Positions 9,047 to 17,672 of a stretch of 64,000 nucleotides of DNA are shown in pieces. The stretch is from positions 3,470,206 through 3,534,205 of the forward strand of contig NZ_JAAVSH020000001.1 in the NCBI RefSeq assembly GCF_011947365.2, written 5' to 3'. How positions within the stretch are numbered: the stretch's first letter is position 1; each line of letters starts with the position of its first letter. The notes under the pieces were generated by a model. The model ran no database searches. It was not told where the DNA came from and saw only the letters and a program-made list of their open reading frames with translations. Made by a program: the position numbers and the translations under genes. This stretch comes from an endosymbiont of Lamellibrachia barhami (GTDB lineage: Bacteria; Pseudomonadota; Gammaproteobacteria; Chromatiales; Chromatiaceae).

Positions 9047-9277
9047 ATGACAGGAGCAACACACACATTGGACGCAAGAGGCCTGAACTGCCCACTCCCT
9101 ATTCTCAGGACAAAGAAGGCAATAGCTGCATTGGCCTCTGGAGAAATTCTGGAGGTCACTGCAACAGATCCCGGATCAGTGAAAGACCTGGACGCATTCT
9201 GCAGCCAGACCGGCCACGAAATGGTTTCCCATGAAGAGACAGCCGATGGGTTTGTCTTCCTCATCCGCAAAGCATGA
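9047..9277 (+). CDS. tusA: TusA-family sulfur carrier protein
   Basis: The 76-aa cytoplasmic protein has the TusA/SirA signature LDARGLNCPLPILRTKKAI, with the persulfide-carrying Cys15 in a CPxP motif. It would receive a sulfane sulfur and pass it on, either for tRNA thiolation or, in sulfur oxidisers, toward the Dsr/Hdr oxidation systems. It has a strong ribosome site (TTAAGGAG, 6 bases upstream of ATG 9047). Only 19 bases separate it from dsrE2, so the two form an operon. TusA paired with a DsrE2-type protein is a known arrangement in dissimilatory sulfur metabolism. The operator upstream links it to the adjacent TetR regulator. Confidence 0.92.
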   Translation: MTGATHTLDARGLNCPLPILRTKKAIAALASGEILEVTATDPGSVKDLDAFCSQTGHEMVSHEETADGFVFLIRKA

Positions 9278-9296
9278 TTCTGCTAGGAGAAAAGCA

Positions 9297-9902
9297 ATGA
9301 ACACTACCGCACCGGTTCTCGATATGCCGACGAAAGATCTCGATGCCTGGTTCAACCAGCGCTTCGACGAGAAGATGGCTGAACGCGAAGCAGCCCACAC
9401 CCCATCCATGACCATTATCGCCACCAAGGGAACCATGGACATGGCCTACCCGCCCTTCATTCTCGCATCAACGGCGGCTGCACTGGGATGGGATGTTTCA
9501 ATATTCTTTACCTTTTACGGATTGAGCCTGTTGAAAAAGCAGCTGGATCTCAAGGTAAGCCCACTGGGCAATCCCGCCATGCCTATGAAATTGCCGGAGG
9601 GACCTTCATGGATAAGAGGTAAGGAGCTGCCCATCCCCACTTCCATCATGACGTTGGTCCCGGGTTTTGAAAAACTGGCAACCTCTTTGATGCAGAAGAC
9701 CATGGACAAGAAAGGTATCGCACGCATTAAAGAGCTGAGAGAGTTATGCGTCGAAGCCGAAGTTAAACTTGTCGCCTGTCAAATGACCGTTGATCTTTTT
9801 GACCACGACCAAAACGATTTCATCCCGGAAATTCACGAATGGGTTGGAGCCGCCAGTTTCCTGCCTCGGGCGCTGAAGGCCGATGTGAACCTATTTGTCT
9901 GA
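9297..9902 (+). CDS. DsrE2-like (DsrE/DsrF/DrsH family) sulfur-transfer protein
   Basis: The 201-aa protein matches the DsrE_2 family: SMTIIATKGTMDMAYPPFILASTAAALGWDV opening the fold, FFTFYGLSLL, and VKLVACQMTVDLF near the C terminus. Cys151 and Cys161 are candidates for carrying persulfide; the Cys in the ACQM motif is the family's conserved one. The ATG at 9297 has a clear ribosome site (TAGGAG). It is the second gene of the tusA operon and ends at a hairpin terminator. I infer that it exchanges sulfane sulfur with TusA during oxidation of reduced sulfur. No rhodanese, dsr or hdr gene lies in the window, so the final acceptor cannot be named. Confidence 0.88.
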   Translation: MNTTAPVLDMPTKDLDAWFNQRFDEKMAEREAAHTPSMTIIATKGTMDMAYPPFILASTAAALGWDVSIFFTFYGLSLLKKQLDLKVSPLGNPAMPMKLPEGPSWIRGKELPIPTSIMTLVPGFEKLATSLMQKTMDKKGIARIKELRELCVEAEVKLVACQMTVDLFDHDQNDFIPEIHEWVGAASFLPRALKADVNLFV

Positions 9903-9908
9903 CAAGCG

Positions 9909-9927
9909 GGGGGCATTGCCCCCTTTT
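9909..9927 (+). terminator. Rho-independent terminator after tusA-dsrE2
   Basis: The stem GGGGGC/GCCCCC with a three-base loop is followed by TTTT. It begins 7 bases after the dsrE2 stop codon. Confidence 0.75.
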
Positions 9928-10058
9928 ATCACCCAAGTATCCGCCCTTCTCCCATTGAGCATTTCAATGATCAAAAAAGCTTGGGCACGTTGAAAATCTC
10001 GCTGCACGCTGAACTTTTTTCTCCAGACGCCACACGCCGGCCTCTTACCGTTCTCAGG

Positions 10059-10087
10059 TTGACTAACTGGGTCACACACTCTAGATT
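10059..10087 (+). promoter_or_regulatory. Putative promoter of the metal efflux operon
   Basis: TTGACT (10059-10064) and TAGATT (10082-10087) are separated by 17 bases, about 30 bases upstream of the first small gene. No clear MerR-type dyad was found in the spacer, and no regulator gene is adjacent. Confidence 0.5.
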
Positions 10088-10117
10088 GGCCGTACAACTA
10101 GATTCCCTAAGGAACCC

Positions 10118-10432
10118 ATGCTCCGTCGTCTATTAATCACATGGCTTATCGTCTCCATCCTCGGTTACGGGATGGCGTTGGCTGCTGATGTGCACAACAA
10201 ACAGTCAACGGATCAAACCCACGAGATTGGCGATAACACAACGCATCCTGCCGATATGGACGATGCGGGCGACAGCGACCACTGCTGTCACGGGGTCATC
10301 CATCTACTGGGATTAAACCAGGCTGAAGCGATCAAACTGTCAGCCGATCATGGTATTTTGCGGACTCCTTATCCTGTTTCAAGCGTCTCCTCTCCCCCTG
10401 CGTCTCTTTTCCGCCCTCCAATCTCTGCCTGA
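10118..10432 (+). CDS. Small periplasmic metal-resistance protein (CzcI-like)
   Basis: The 104-aa protein has a signal peptide (ITWLIVSILGYGMALAA) and a His/Asp/Cys-rich region (HPADMDDAGDSDHCCHGVIH) that could bind metal. Small His-rich exported proteins of this kind commonly open czc/cus-type efflux operons, where CzcI modulates the response. It precedes the outer-membrane component gene by about 100 bases on the same strand and follows a plausible promoter. The assignment rests on size, export signal, His/Cys content and position, not on a strong domain match. Confidence 0.6.
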   Translation: MLRRLLITWLIVSILGYGMALAADVHNKQSTDQTHEIGDNTTHPADMDDAGDSDHCCHGVIHLLGLNQAEAIKLSADHGILRTPYPVSSVSSPPASLFRPPISA

Positions 10433-10531
10433 TTTTCGTCTCACCTCACCCTGCAATAAACCTGCCTGCTGTTTGCCGGATCAGTGTTTGTAACAGGTTC
10501 TCTTTGTTAACGAATTTACGGGACTCCGGTT

Positions 10532-11797
10532 ATGTCATTCTCCATCTGCAGGCATGCAGGCCTGTTCGCCTGTTTATTAACCTTTACTGTCTGGACACCC
10601 GCTGCGAATGCCAAGGGGCAACCACCCCAAGACGTGGAAGCTCAACAACTGTCTGCGATCGTCTACCATGCACTGGAATCAAACCCGGAGATACAGGCAG
10701 CTAAAGCCGCCGTGAACGCCGCTCAGGCAAGGCTTGCAGGCGCCGGGCTGCCGCTGAATAACCCTGAACTGGAACTGGAGGCTGAACGCACCGACATCAG
10801 TACCTACACCCTCGGCATCAGTCAGACCATTGACTGGTACAATAAACAGGATGCCATGGAGCAGGCTGTGCAGGCGGAACTGAATGTTGCCCGAACAGAG
10901 GTTACGGCCCTGAACCTGGTGAAGTCAGCGGCGCTTCTCAAGGCGATAGGCGGGATTGCCACCCACCGCGAGATCACCACACTCTCCAGGCGCCGCACCG
11001 GGATACTGGAGCGCTTCTCTCAACTCGCCGAACAACGTCATGCGGCCGGTGACATCCCCCAGGTGGAGCTGGAACTGGCACGTCTCTCACTTGCAGAGGC
11101 TGTCATGCTACATGCCGGAACTGGCAGCGAACTCATCCAGGCAAAAAGCGACTATTTCAGCCTCAGCGGCCAGACACTCAACGACAACATCAGGTTACCT
11201 GAGCAGCTACCAGCCAGCCTCTCCAGCACGTTGGATGAAGAGGCGCTCGTGCGGAATCATCCCCAGGTGCAAGTTGCGTTGCTGATGGCACAAGCTTCCC
11301 GGCAGCAGATTCATGCTGTGGATCAGGAGCGTAAGGCCGACCCCACATTCGGTTTGAGAGCGGGACGCGAAGAGAGTGAAAACCTGCTTGCCCTCACCTT
11401 CTCCATCCCCCTGCAGCTCAGAAACAATTTCCAAAGCAGTGTGAATGCCGCTCAGGCAGAGGCGCTGGCAGCGGAACAGGAGGCGCGGCAGACCTACCGG
11501 AACCTGTTAATCCGTCTCAGGAGCGCACGGGAGCATTATCTGCTGGTTGCCAATGCCTGGTCCCTGTGGGTCTCCCATGGGCGCAGCAGTCTGCACCAGC
11601 ATATCGATCTGCTGGAAGCCCTGTGGCAGGCCGGAGAGATGAGCACCACCGACTACCTGTTACAGGTGCAACAGACACTGGATACACAGATCGCCGGGGT
11701 CAGACTCCAGGGTGATCTGTGGAGCACCTGGATCGATTGGTTGGGCGCCTCTGGCACCCTGAACGCGTGGTTGAACAAAACATCGGAGGAGCAGTAA
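10532..11797 (+). CDS. czcC: CzcC-like outer-membrane factor (TolC family)
   Basis: The 421-aa protein has a signal peptide ending near PAANA and then two repeats of long amphipathic helices. The TolC-family features include ALESNPEIQAAKAAVNAAQARLAGAGLPLNNPELELEAE near the start and the equivalent second repeat at VRNHPQVQVALL and FSIPLQLRNNFQSSVNAAQAEALAAEQEARQTYRNLL. It forms the channel across the outer membrane for the tripartite metal efflux pump. The downstream adaptor gene starts 3 bases after its stop, so the operon is tightly packed. Confidence 0.88.
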   Translation: MSFSICRHAGLFACLLTFTVWTPAANAKGQPPQDVEAQQLSAIVYHALESNPEIQAAKAAVNAAQARLAGAGLPLNNPELELEAERTDISTYTLGISQTIDWYNKQDAMEQAVQAELNVARTEVTALNLVKSAALLKAIGGIATHREITTLSRRRTGILERFSQLAEQRHAAGDIPQVELELARLSLAEAVMLHAGTGSELIQAKSDYFSLSGQTLNDNIRLPEQLPASLSSTLDEEALVRNHPQVQVALLMAQASRQQIHAVDQERKADPTFGLRAGREESENLLALTFSIPLQLRNNFQSSVNAAQAEALAAEQEARQTYRNLLIRLRSAREHYLLVANAWSLWVSHGRSSLHQHIDLLEALWQAGEMSTTDYLLQVQQTLDTQIAGVRLQGDLWSTWIDWLGASGTLNAWLNKTSEEQ

Positions 11798-11800
11798 AAC

Positions 11801-12964
11801 ATGTCTATTCAACAATGGATTCAATGCCTGCTTGTCCTGGTCTTTCTTTATGCCAATCCCCTCTATTCCGCAGATGAACATGACCATGACCCTGCCGAAA
11901 AGTCGACAGAAGCCGGACACAACGATGAAGATGGTCATGACGAGGAAAACCGCATTCATCTGAGTGATGAGCAGCGCCGCAGCGCCGGTATCCGCGTGGA
12001 GACCTTGACCCTTCGCCCTATTCCTACTGAAATCGAAGCCCCGGGGGAGATCCTGCTCAATGCTTACGCATCCAGTCAGGTCACGCCACGCATTAAGGCC
12101 CAGGTTATAAAGCGCCATATTCGCCTCGGGAATCCCGTTTCTGTGGGAGAACCCCTGGTTACGCTCTCCAGCGTCGCTATGGCAGAGGGCCAAGGCGCCC
12201 TGCTGGTCGCCGCCCAGGAGTGGCGAAGGGTGAAGAAACTGGGCAAGAAGGTGGTTTCAGAGAGACGCTATCTGGAGGCTCAGGTGGCTTTTCAACAGGC
12301 CCGCGCCAAACTGTTGGCCTATGGCCTGACAACCGGCCAGACCGATCGGTTGGTCACAGGAGACGCGATCCGTCAGGCAGACGGCCGCTTTACCTTGCTC
12401 TCGCCCCAGGCCGGTACAGTCATCCGGGACGATTTCATCATCGGGCAGATGATAGAACCCGGTGAACTGTTGTTCAAAATCACCGACGAATCCAGACTCT
12501 GGGTTCAGGCCAGGGTCAATCCGAAGTCAGTACCTCACATCAACATGGGTGCGCCGGCCCGTGTGCTGGCAGGAACGGAATGGATAGAAGGCAAGGTCAT
12601 CCAGGTACATCACGCACTGGATGAGACCACCCGCACCCTGGCGGTTCGTCTGGAGATCCCCAATCCGGCGGACCGGCTCCATCCCGGTCAGTTCGTGACG
12701 GCCAGGATCAAGACCGGCGAGTCGGGGCAGAACGCCCTCACCCTGCCACTGGATGCCGTAATGCGTAGTCCCGATGGGGATTGGCAGGTCTTTGTAGAAG
12801 AGGAACCCGGCGAGTTCGAACCCAAAGAGGTCGAGCTGCTCCGGCAACTGCCCGGTCTGGCTGTGATTGGTGGACTGAAACCTGGAACCCGCGTGGTCAC
12901 GCAGGGCGCCTTCTTTGTGCAATCGGAACTGGCCAAGTCCGGTTTCGAAGTCCACAACCATTGA
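11801..12964 (+). CDS. czcB: CzcB-like periplasmic adaptor of metal RND efflux
   Basis: The 387-aa protein has a signal peptide and a His/Asp/Glu-rich N-terminal segment (about 25-55: DEHDHDPAEKSTEAGHNDEDGHDEEN) that resembles the metal-binding N terminus of CzcB proteins. The adaptor core follows: barrel-sandwich pieces (IEAPGEILLNAYASSQVTPRI; LLSPQAGTVI), a helical hairpin, and a C-terminal membrane-proximal region (GGLKPGTRVVTQGAFFVQSELAKSG). It bridges the RND pump and the TolC-like channel. It is ten bases ahead of czcA. The acidic/His leader suggests divalent metals such as Zn, Co or Cd, but this is an inference. Confidence 0.88.
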   Translation: MSIQQWIQCLLVLVFLYANPLYSADEHDHDPAEKSTEAGHNDEDGHDEENRIHLSDEQRRSAGIRVETLTLRPIPTEIEAPGEILLNAYASSQVTPRIKAQVIKRHIRLGNPVSVGEPLVTLSSVAMAEGQGALLVAAQEWRRVKKLGKKVVSERRYLEAQVAFQQARAKLLAYGLTTGQTDRLVTGDAIRQADGRFTLLSPQAGTVIRDDFIIGQMIEPGELLFKITDESRLWVQARVNPKSVPHINMGAPARVLAGTEWIEGKVIQVHHALDETTRTLAVRLEIPNPADRLHPGQFVTARIKTGESGQNALTLPLDAVMRSPDGDWQVFVEEEPGEFEPKEVELLRQLPGLAVIGGLKPGTRVVTQGAFFVQSELAKSGFEVHNH

Positions 12965-12974
12965 GGGCAACACC

Positions 12975-15900
12975 ATGTTGAACAGACTGATCGACTGGTC
13001 GGTGGCCAACCGCCTGCTGGTGGTGCTCGCTCTGCTGGCCGCATTGGGTGCTGCTGCCGCACTGATTCCAAAACTCAATCTCGACGCCTTCCCGGATGTC
13101 ACCAATGTCCAGGTGCAGATCAACACAGAGGCCCAGGGTCTGGCCGCCGAGGAGGTGGAGCAACTCATTACCTATCCCATCGAAGCGGTGATGTACGCCC
13201 TGCCCGATGTGGAGGAGGTCCGTTCCATCTCCAAGACCGGACTCTCCGTCATTACTGTGGTCTTCAAAGAGGGCACCGATATCTACTTCGCCCGCCAGCT
13301 CGTCTTTGAGCGGCTGCAGGATGCCAGAGAGCAGATTCCCTCAGGGGTCGGCACGCCGGAGATGGGACCCAACACCTCCGGCCTGGGACAGATTTATCAA
13401 TATATCCTGCGCTCCGACGATCCGCAGAGACATGGCGCCATCGCCCTGCGCAGCCTCAACGACTGGGTGGTAAAGCTGCTGCTGTTGCCGGTAGACGGCA
13501 TTACCGATGTACTCTCCTACGGTGGTGAGGTGCGGCAGTACCAGGTACAGGTCGACCCCAGAAAACAGCTCGCCTACGGCATCAGCATCGATGAGATTGC
13601 CGCAGCCATCGAAGCCAATAACCGCAACGCCGGTGGCTGGTATATGGACCGTGGTGCGGAACAGTTGGTGATCCGCGGTGTGGGTTGGCTACGTGCAGGC
13701 AAAGAGGGTCTGCAAGACATCAGAAACATCCCGCTCAAACAGAAAAACGGCGTAGTGGTCCGGGTGGAGGATATCGCACAGGTGGAATTTGGTGGCGAGA
13801 TTCGCCAGGGCGCGGTGACCATGACCCGCCGCAACACCGAAGGGGAAGCAGAACCCCTGGGCGAGGTGGTGGCCGGCATCGTGCTCAAACGATTGGGGGC
13901 AAATACCAAAGCGACCATCGATGCCGTCAAAGAGCGACTGACCGCGATCCAGCAGGCACTGCCTGAAGGCGTCACCATCGAGCCCTTCTATGACCAGGCC
14001 GATCTGGTGGAGCAGGCGGTGGAGACTGTCAGCCGGGCCCTCACTGAGGCCTTCGTACTGATCTTGGTTGTGCTGCTGCTATTCCTGCTCAATTTCCGTG
14101 CCACCCTGCTGGTGCTGATCTCGGTGCCACTATCGGTCGGGCTGGCCCTGACTGTCATGAGCTACTGGGGACTCTCAGCCAATCTGATGTCACTGGGTGG
14201 TCTGGCCATCGCCATCGGCATGATGGTGGACGGCTCGGTGGTGATGATGGAGAACATCTTCAAACACCTCACCCACCCGGACGAGGAACATCTGGAAAGC
14301 GTCGAAAAAACTGTCGCCCCCAACGATAGCGATCCCTATAACGCCTCCCAGGATCGCCACGGCATCCCCCTGCGCATTCAGGAGGCCGCCCGCGAGGTGG
14401 GCAGGCCAGTCTTCTATGCGGTCATCATCATCATCGTGGTCTTCGCCCCACTATTCGCGCTGGAAGGTGTCGAGGGCAAGCTGTTTCAACCCATGGCCGT
14501 ATCCATCGTGTTGGCTATGCTGACCTCCCTTGCGGTGGCGCTGGTGGTCATACCCGCACTCGCCACTTATGCCTTCCGTCGGGCTGTCAAACATCGCAAC
14601 AGTCCGGTCTTCCTGCCACTGGAGTGGCTCTACCGGCACTCGCTTCGTTTCGCCCTAAAAGTGAAATGGCTGGTGGTGTTGACGGCCTTGGGCATTTTCG
14701 CCGGCACCATGACACTGCTACCCCATCTGGGCACAGAGTTCGTGCCCGAACTGGAAGAGGGCACCATCAACATCCGGGTCACCCTGGCGCCCTCAGCCAG
14801 CCTGGATACCGCACTGGGTGTGGCGGCCAAGCTTGAAGAGCGCCTCATGACCTTCCCCGAGGTGATCTATGCATCCAGCCGCATCGGCCGGCCTGAGCTC
14901 GGCGGTGACCCGGAGCCTGTCTCCAACATAGAGATCTATGTGGGATTGAAGCCGGTGGAAGAGTGGAGCAATGCCCAAGACCGTCTCGAACTGCAGAAAC
15001 GGTTCGAAGAGACCCTGTCAGTGCATCCCGGCCTGCTCCTCACCTTCTCGCAACCCATCGCAACGCGAGTGGACGAGTTGCTCTCCGGCGTCAAGGCAGA
15101 GCTGGCGATCAAACTGTTCGGGCCGGATCTGAAGATACTGGCTGCAAAAGGCAAAGCCATCGAGGCATTGACCCGAAAGGTCGATGGCACCCGCGGCGTG
15201 GAGATGGAACAGATTGCCGGCGAGGCCCAGCTGACGATACGTCCCCGGCGGGATCTGTTGGCCCGTTACGGCATCCCGGTTTCGCAGGTGATGGATCTGG
15301 TGGCCGACGGCATCGGGGGTACCGAGGCGGGTCAGGTCATTCAGGGCAACGAGCGATACGATATCACCGTGCGCCTGGCAAAAAACTTCCGCCAGGATAC
15401 AGAGACATTAAAGGGGTTGGTACTACAGGCCCCCGGTGGCGCCTGGGTGCGGTTGGGCGAAGTGGCCGATGTGGTCATCGAGTCCGGTCCCCCGCAAATC
15501 CGCCGTGATGATGTGCAGCGCCGGGTAGTGATCCAGTCCAACGTGGAGGGGCGCGACATGGGCGGCCTGGTGGCAGAACTACGCCGGCGTATCGCTGATG
15601 AGATCGATCTGCCGGTGGGCTACTCGGTAGTCTTCGGTGGGCAGTTCGAAAACCAGCAGCGGGCGCAACAGCGGTTGATGATCGTGGTACCGCTCTCTCT
15701 CGGCCTGATTTTCCTGCTGCTCTACTTCGCTTTCCACTCCGTGGGACAGGCGTTACTGATCATGCTCAACGTCCCGCTGGCACTGATCGGCGGCATCGCC
15801 GCCCTCTACTGGACCGGCCAGTATCTCTCGGTACCCGGCTCCATCGGTTTTATCGCCCTGTTCGGAGTGGCGGTGCTCAACGGCGTGGTGATGGTCAATG

Positions 15901-16178
15901 CCATCAACCAGAATGTCGAGGCCGGTGGCCCCGTCTCCGAGGCGGTCTTCCAAGGCGCCCTCTCCCGTCTGCGTCCGGTACTGATGACCGCCGCCATTGC
16001 CGCATTAGGCCTGATACCGATGCTGCTCTCCTCGGGTATCGGCTCTGAAGTACAACGCCCTCTGGCCACTGTGGTGGTCGGAGGATTGGCATCGAGCACC
16101 CTGCTGACCCTATTTGTCCTACCCAGCCTCTATCGGGTATTTTCAAAGCGAAATTTGCGTAATTTGGGGTCAGAGTAA
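12975..16178 (+). CDS. czcA: CzcA/CusA-family heavy-metal RND efflux pump
   Basis: This inner-membrane, proton-driven pump is 1067 aa, the usual size for the family. The start at 12975 gives the typical N terminus MLNRLIDWSVANRLLVVLALLAAL. Visible signatures are FPDVTNVQVQINTEAQG, the TM4 proton-relay region with Asp and Glu in IGMMVDGSVVMMEN, and a second permease repeat with a matching TM cluster (GFIALFGVAVLNGVVMVNAINQ). The cytoplasmic loop after TM6 carries a longish charged insert (about 435-475). The TM4 motif is not the CusA copper type (VDAAIVMIEN), so divalent cation export is more likely; I cannot settle the metal. The last residues and stop codon lie inside an inverted repeat. Confidence 0.92.
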   Translation: MLNRLIDWSVANRLLVVLALLAALGAAAALIPKLNLDAFPDVTNVQVQINTEAQGLAAEEVEQLITYPIEAVMYALPDVEEVRSISKTGLSVITVVFKEGTDIYFARQLVFERLQDAREQIPSGVGTPEMGPNTSGLGQIYQYILRSDDPQRHGAIALRSLNDWVVKLLLLPVDGITDVLSYGGEVRQYQVQVDPRKQLAYGISIDEIAAAIEANNRNAGGWYMDRGAEQLVIRGVGWLRAGKEGLQDIRNIPLKQKNGVVVRVEDIAQVEFGGEIRQGAVTMTRRNTEGEAEPLGEVVAGIVLKRLGANTKATIDAVKERLTAIQQALPEGVTIEPFYDQADLVEQAVETVSRALTEAFVLILVVLLLFLLNFRATLLVLISVPLSVGLALTVMSYWGLSANLMSLGGLAIAIGMMVDGSVVMMENIFKHLTHPDEEHLESVEKTVAPNDSDPYNASQDRHGIPLRIQEAAREVGRPVFYAVIIIIVVFAPLFALEGVEGKLFQPMAVSIVLAMLTSLAVALVVIPALATYAFRRAVKHRNSPVFLPLEWLYRHSLRFALKVKWLVVLTALGIFAGTMTLLPHLGTEFVPELEEGTINIRVTLAPSASLDTALGVAAKLEERLMTFPEVIYASSRIGRPELGGDPEPVSNIEIYVGLKPVEEWSNAQDRLELQKRFEETLSVHPGLLLTFSQPIATRVDELLSGVKAELAIKLFGPDLKILAAKGKAIEALTRKVDGTRGVEMEQIAGEAQLTIRPRRDLLARYGIPVSQVMDLVADGIGGTEAGQVIQGNERYDITVRLAKNFRQDTETLKGLVLQAPGGAWVRLGEVADVVIESGPPQIRRDDVQRRVVIQSNVEGRDMGGLVAELRRRIADEIDLPVGYSVVFGGQFENQQRAQQRLMIVVPLSLGLIFLLLYFAFHSVGQALLIMLNVPLALIGGIAALYWTGQYLSVPGSIGFIALFGVAVLNGVVMVNAINQNVEAGGPVSEAVFQGALSRLRPVLMTAAIAALGLIPMLLSSGIGSEVQRPLATVVVGGLASSTLLTLFVLPSLYRVFSKRNLRNLGSE

Positions 16179-16224
16179 AAATTGTTAAAATTGTTGAGAA
16201 AATTTTTTACTCTGACCCCAAATT
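16161..16224. repeat. Inverted repeat at the czcA 3' end (GGGGTCAGAGTAAAA family)
   Basis: The left arm at 16161-16183 and the right arm at 16201-16224 are complementary over 23 bases, apart from one extra T. The loop is about 17 bases and AT-rich. The left arm encodes the last residues (NLGSE) and the stop of CzcA. It can act as a terminator for the efflux operon. The core TTTGGGGTCAGAGTAAAA resembles a repeat I know to be common near REP-associated transposases in proteobacteria; no transposase gene is present here. Confidence 0.75.
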
Positions 16225-16282
16225 AAACACCAAATTAAACACATCTCCGCACCTGCAAAACACCTTCCTACCGGATGACTTG

Positions 16283-16316
16283 TTGACACAATGAATGCGA
16301 ATCATTATCATTCGCA
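16283..16316 (+). promoter_or_regulatory. Fur-box promoter of the porin gene
   Basis: TTGACA (16283-16288) and TATCAT (16306-16311) are spaced by 17 bases. Overlapping the -10 is GCGAATCATTATCATTCGC (16297-16315), a near-palindrome containing the ATCATTATCATT core of Fur sites. Iron-Fur binding would block this promoter, so the downstream porin should be induced under iron limitation. Confidence 0.75.
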
Positions 16317-16444
16317 TCTCAACTAACCCTGAGTCAATTTCTGCCGTCTGAACGGCAGGAAAGAGCGTATTTTCAGCCAGTCAACCTGGACCTCCAGATC
16401 CTGGCAGCCAGCTAGTATCGTGTTGCTGATCCTGAGAGGAAGTA

Positions 16445-17584
16445 GTGAACAGAGAGAGAACGATTGCCGGTCTCCTGGCGACGATGATTGGTGCCGGCGT
16501 GCCGCTATCCACTCCCCTGGCTGATGAGGACGAACTGCGGCGGGAGATCCTGAATCTCAAACACAAGGTCGAGCGTCTGGAGAAGAGCCGCAGGACGGTT
16601 GATAGTTCCAAGCCAACAGAGTCGGACTTTTCGAAGAACATTACCCTAAGCGGCCTGGTGGAGGTCGAAGTGGGCTACAATGACGGCCCGGATGGCAGCC
16701 ATAGTGATATCAGCCTGGCCACGGTGGAACTGGGGATCGACGCTCAGGTCACACCCTGGGCCAACGCCCATGTATTGATCCTTTATGAGGAGGGTGGGAG
16801 CAATTCCCCCGAGATCGACGAAGGGATCATCACTCTGCAGAACCAGGATGCGTCTCCCCTCTCCCTTGCCGTCGGCCGCATGACTCTGCCCTTTGGTAAC
16901 TTCGAGAGCGCGATGGTCTCTGATCCCCTCACCCTGGAGATCGGCGAGATCCGGGGGACCGCCCTGCAGGCCGGTTATCACTCGGGTGGTTTCTACAGTT
17001 CAGCCTTTATCTTCAATGGAGAGACAAAAACGGACGGTAGTGAGTCCATCGACCAGTACGGTTTCAACCTGGGACTGGCACAGGATGATGAAGTGGCGGA
17101 TTTTGGTTACGACATCGGCCTCTCCTGGATCAATAATCTGGCCGACTCGAATAGCTTGCAGGAGATCATCACTGATCCCATCAACCTGACCAGCAAGATA
17201 TCGGGTTACAGCGTTCATGCCCTGGCCACCACCGGTCCGTTCACCCTCATCGGTGAGTATCTTGCGGCATCCAGCACCTTCGACAGCGCCGATCTGGCTT
17301 TTAACGGCGCTGGCGCCAAACCGGTCGCACTCAACATCGAAGCGAACTACATCCTCCCGCTAGCCGGAAAAGGGACGATCTTCGCCATCGCCTGGCAGGG
17401 AACGCGAGAGACCCTTGCACTGGCATTGCCGGAGAATCGTTATCTCGCGACCCTCTCTGTGGGAATCTACGAAAACACAGTCCTCTCCTTCGAGTACGCC
17501 TACGATGAGGATTACGCCGCCAGCGAAGGGGGTAGCGGCGAGGCCACCGACAGCATCACCGCCCAGCTCGCCGTGGTATTTTGA
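16445..17584 (+). CDS. LbtU-family siderophore porin
   Basis: The 379-aa outer-membrane protein has a signal peptide, then a short coiled coil (DELRREILNLKHKVERLEKSRR), and a beta-barrel domain. Family-like blocks are ITLSGLVEVEVGY, AHVLILYEEGG, VGRMTLPFGNFESAMVSDPLTLEIGE and a final strand SITAQLAVVF. LbtU is the legiobactin receptor/porin in Legionella, and homologues are called siderophore porins. It starts with GTG at 16445 behind GAGAGGAAG. The Fur-box promoter upstream independently supports an iron role. No TonB receptor or siderophore genes are nearby, so the ligand is unknown. Confidence 0.8.
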   Translation: MNRERTIAGLLATMIGAGVPLSTPLADEDELRREILNLKHKVERLEKSRRTVDSSKPTESDFSKNITLSGLVEVEVGYNDGPDGSHSDISLATVELGIDAQVTPWANAHVLILYEEGGSNSPEIDEGIITLQNQDASPLSLAVGRMTLPFGNFESAMVSDPLTLEIGEIRGTALQAGYHSGGFYSSAFIFNGETKTDGSESIDQYGFNLGLAQDDEVADFGYDIGLSWINNLADSNSLQEIITDPINLTSKISGYSVHALATTGPFTLIGEYLAASSTFDSADLAFNGAGAKPVALNIEANYILPLAGKGTIFAIAWQGTRETLALALPENRYLATLSVGIYENTVLSFEYAYDEDYAASEGGSGEATDSITAQLAVVF

Positions 17585-17672
17585 CAGCATGACCGATCAG
17601 CCAAACCAATTGCGAAGTGGTGAGGCGAAACTGAGTGGCTCTGCCTTCCGTGGAAGGGCACATCGAAAGAGA

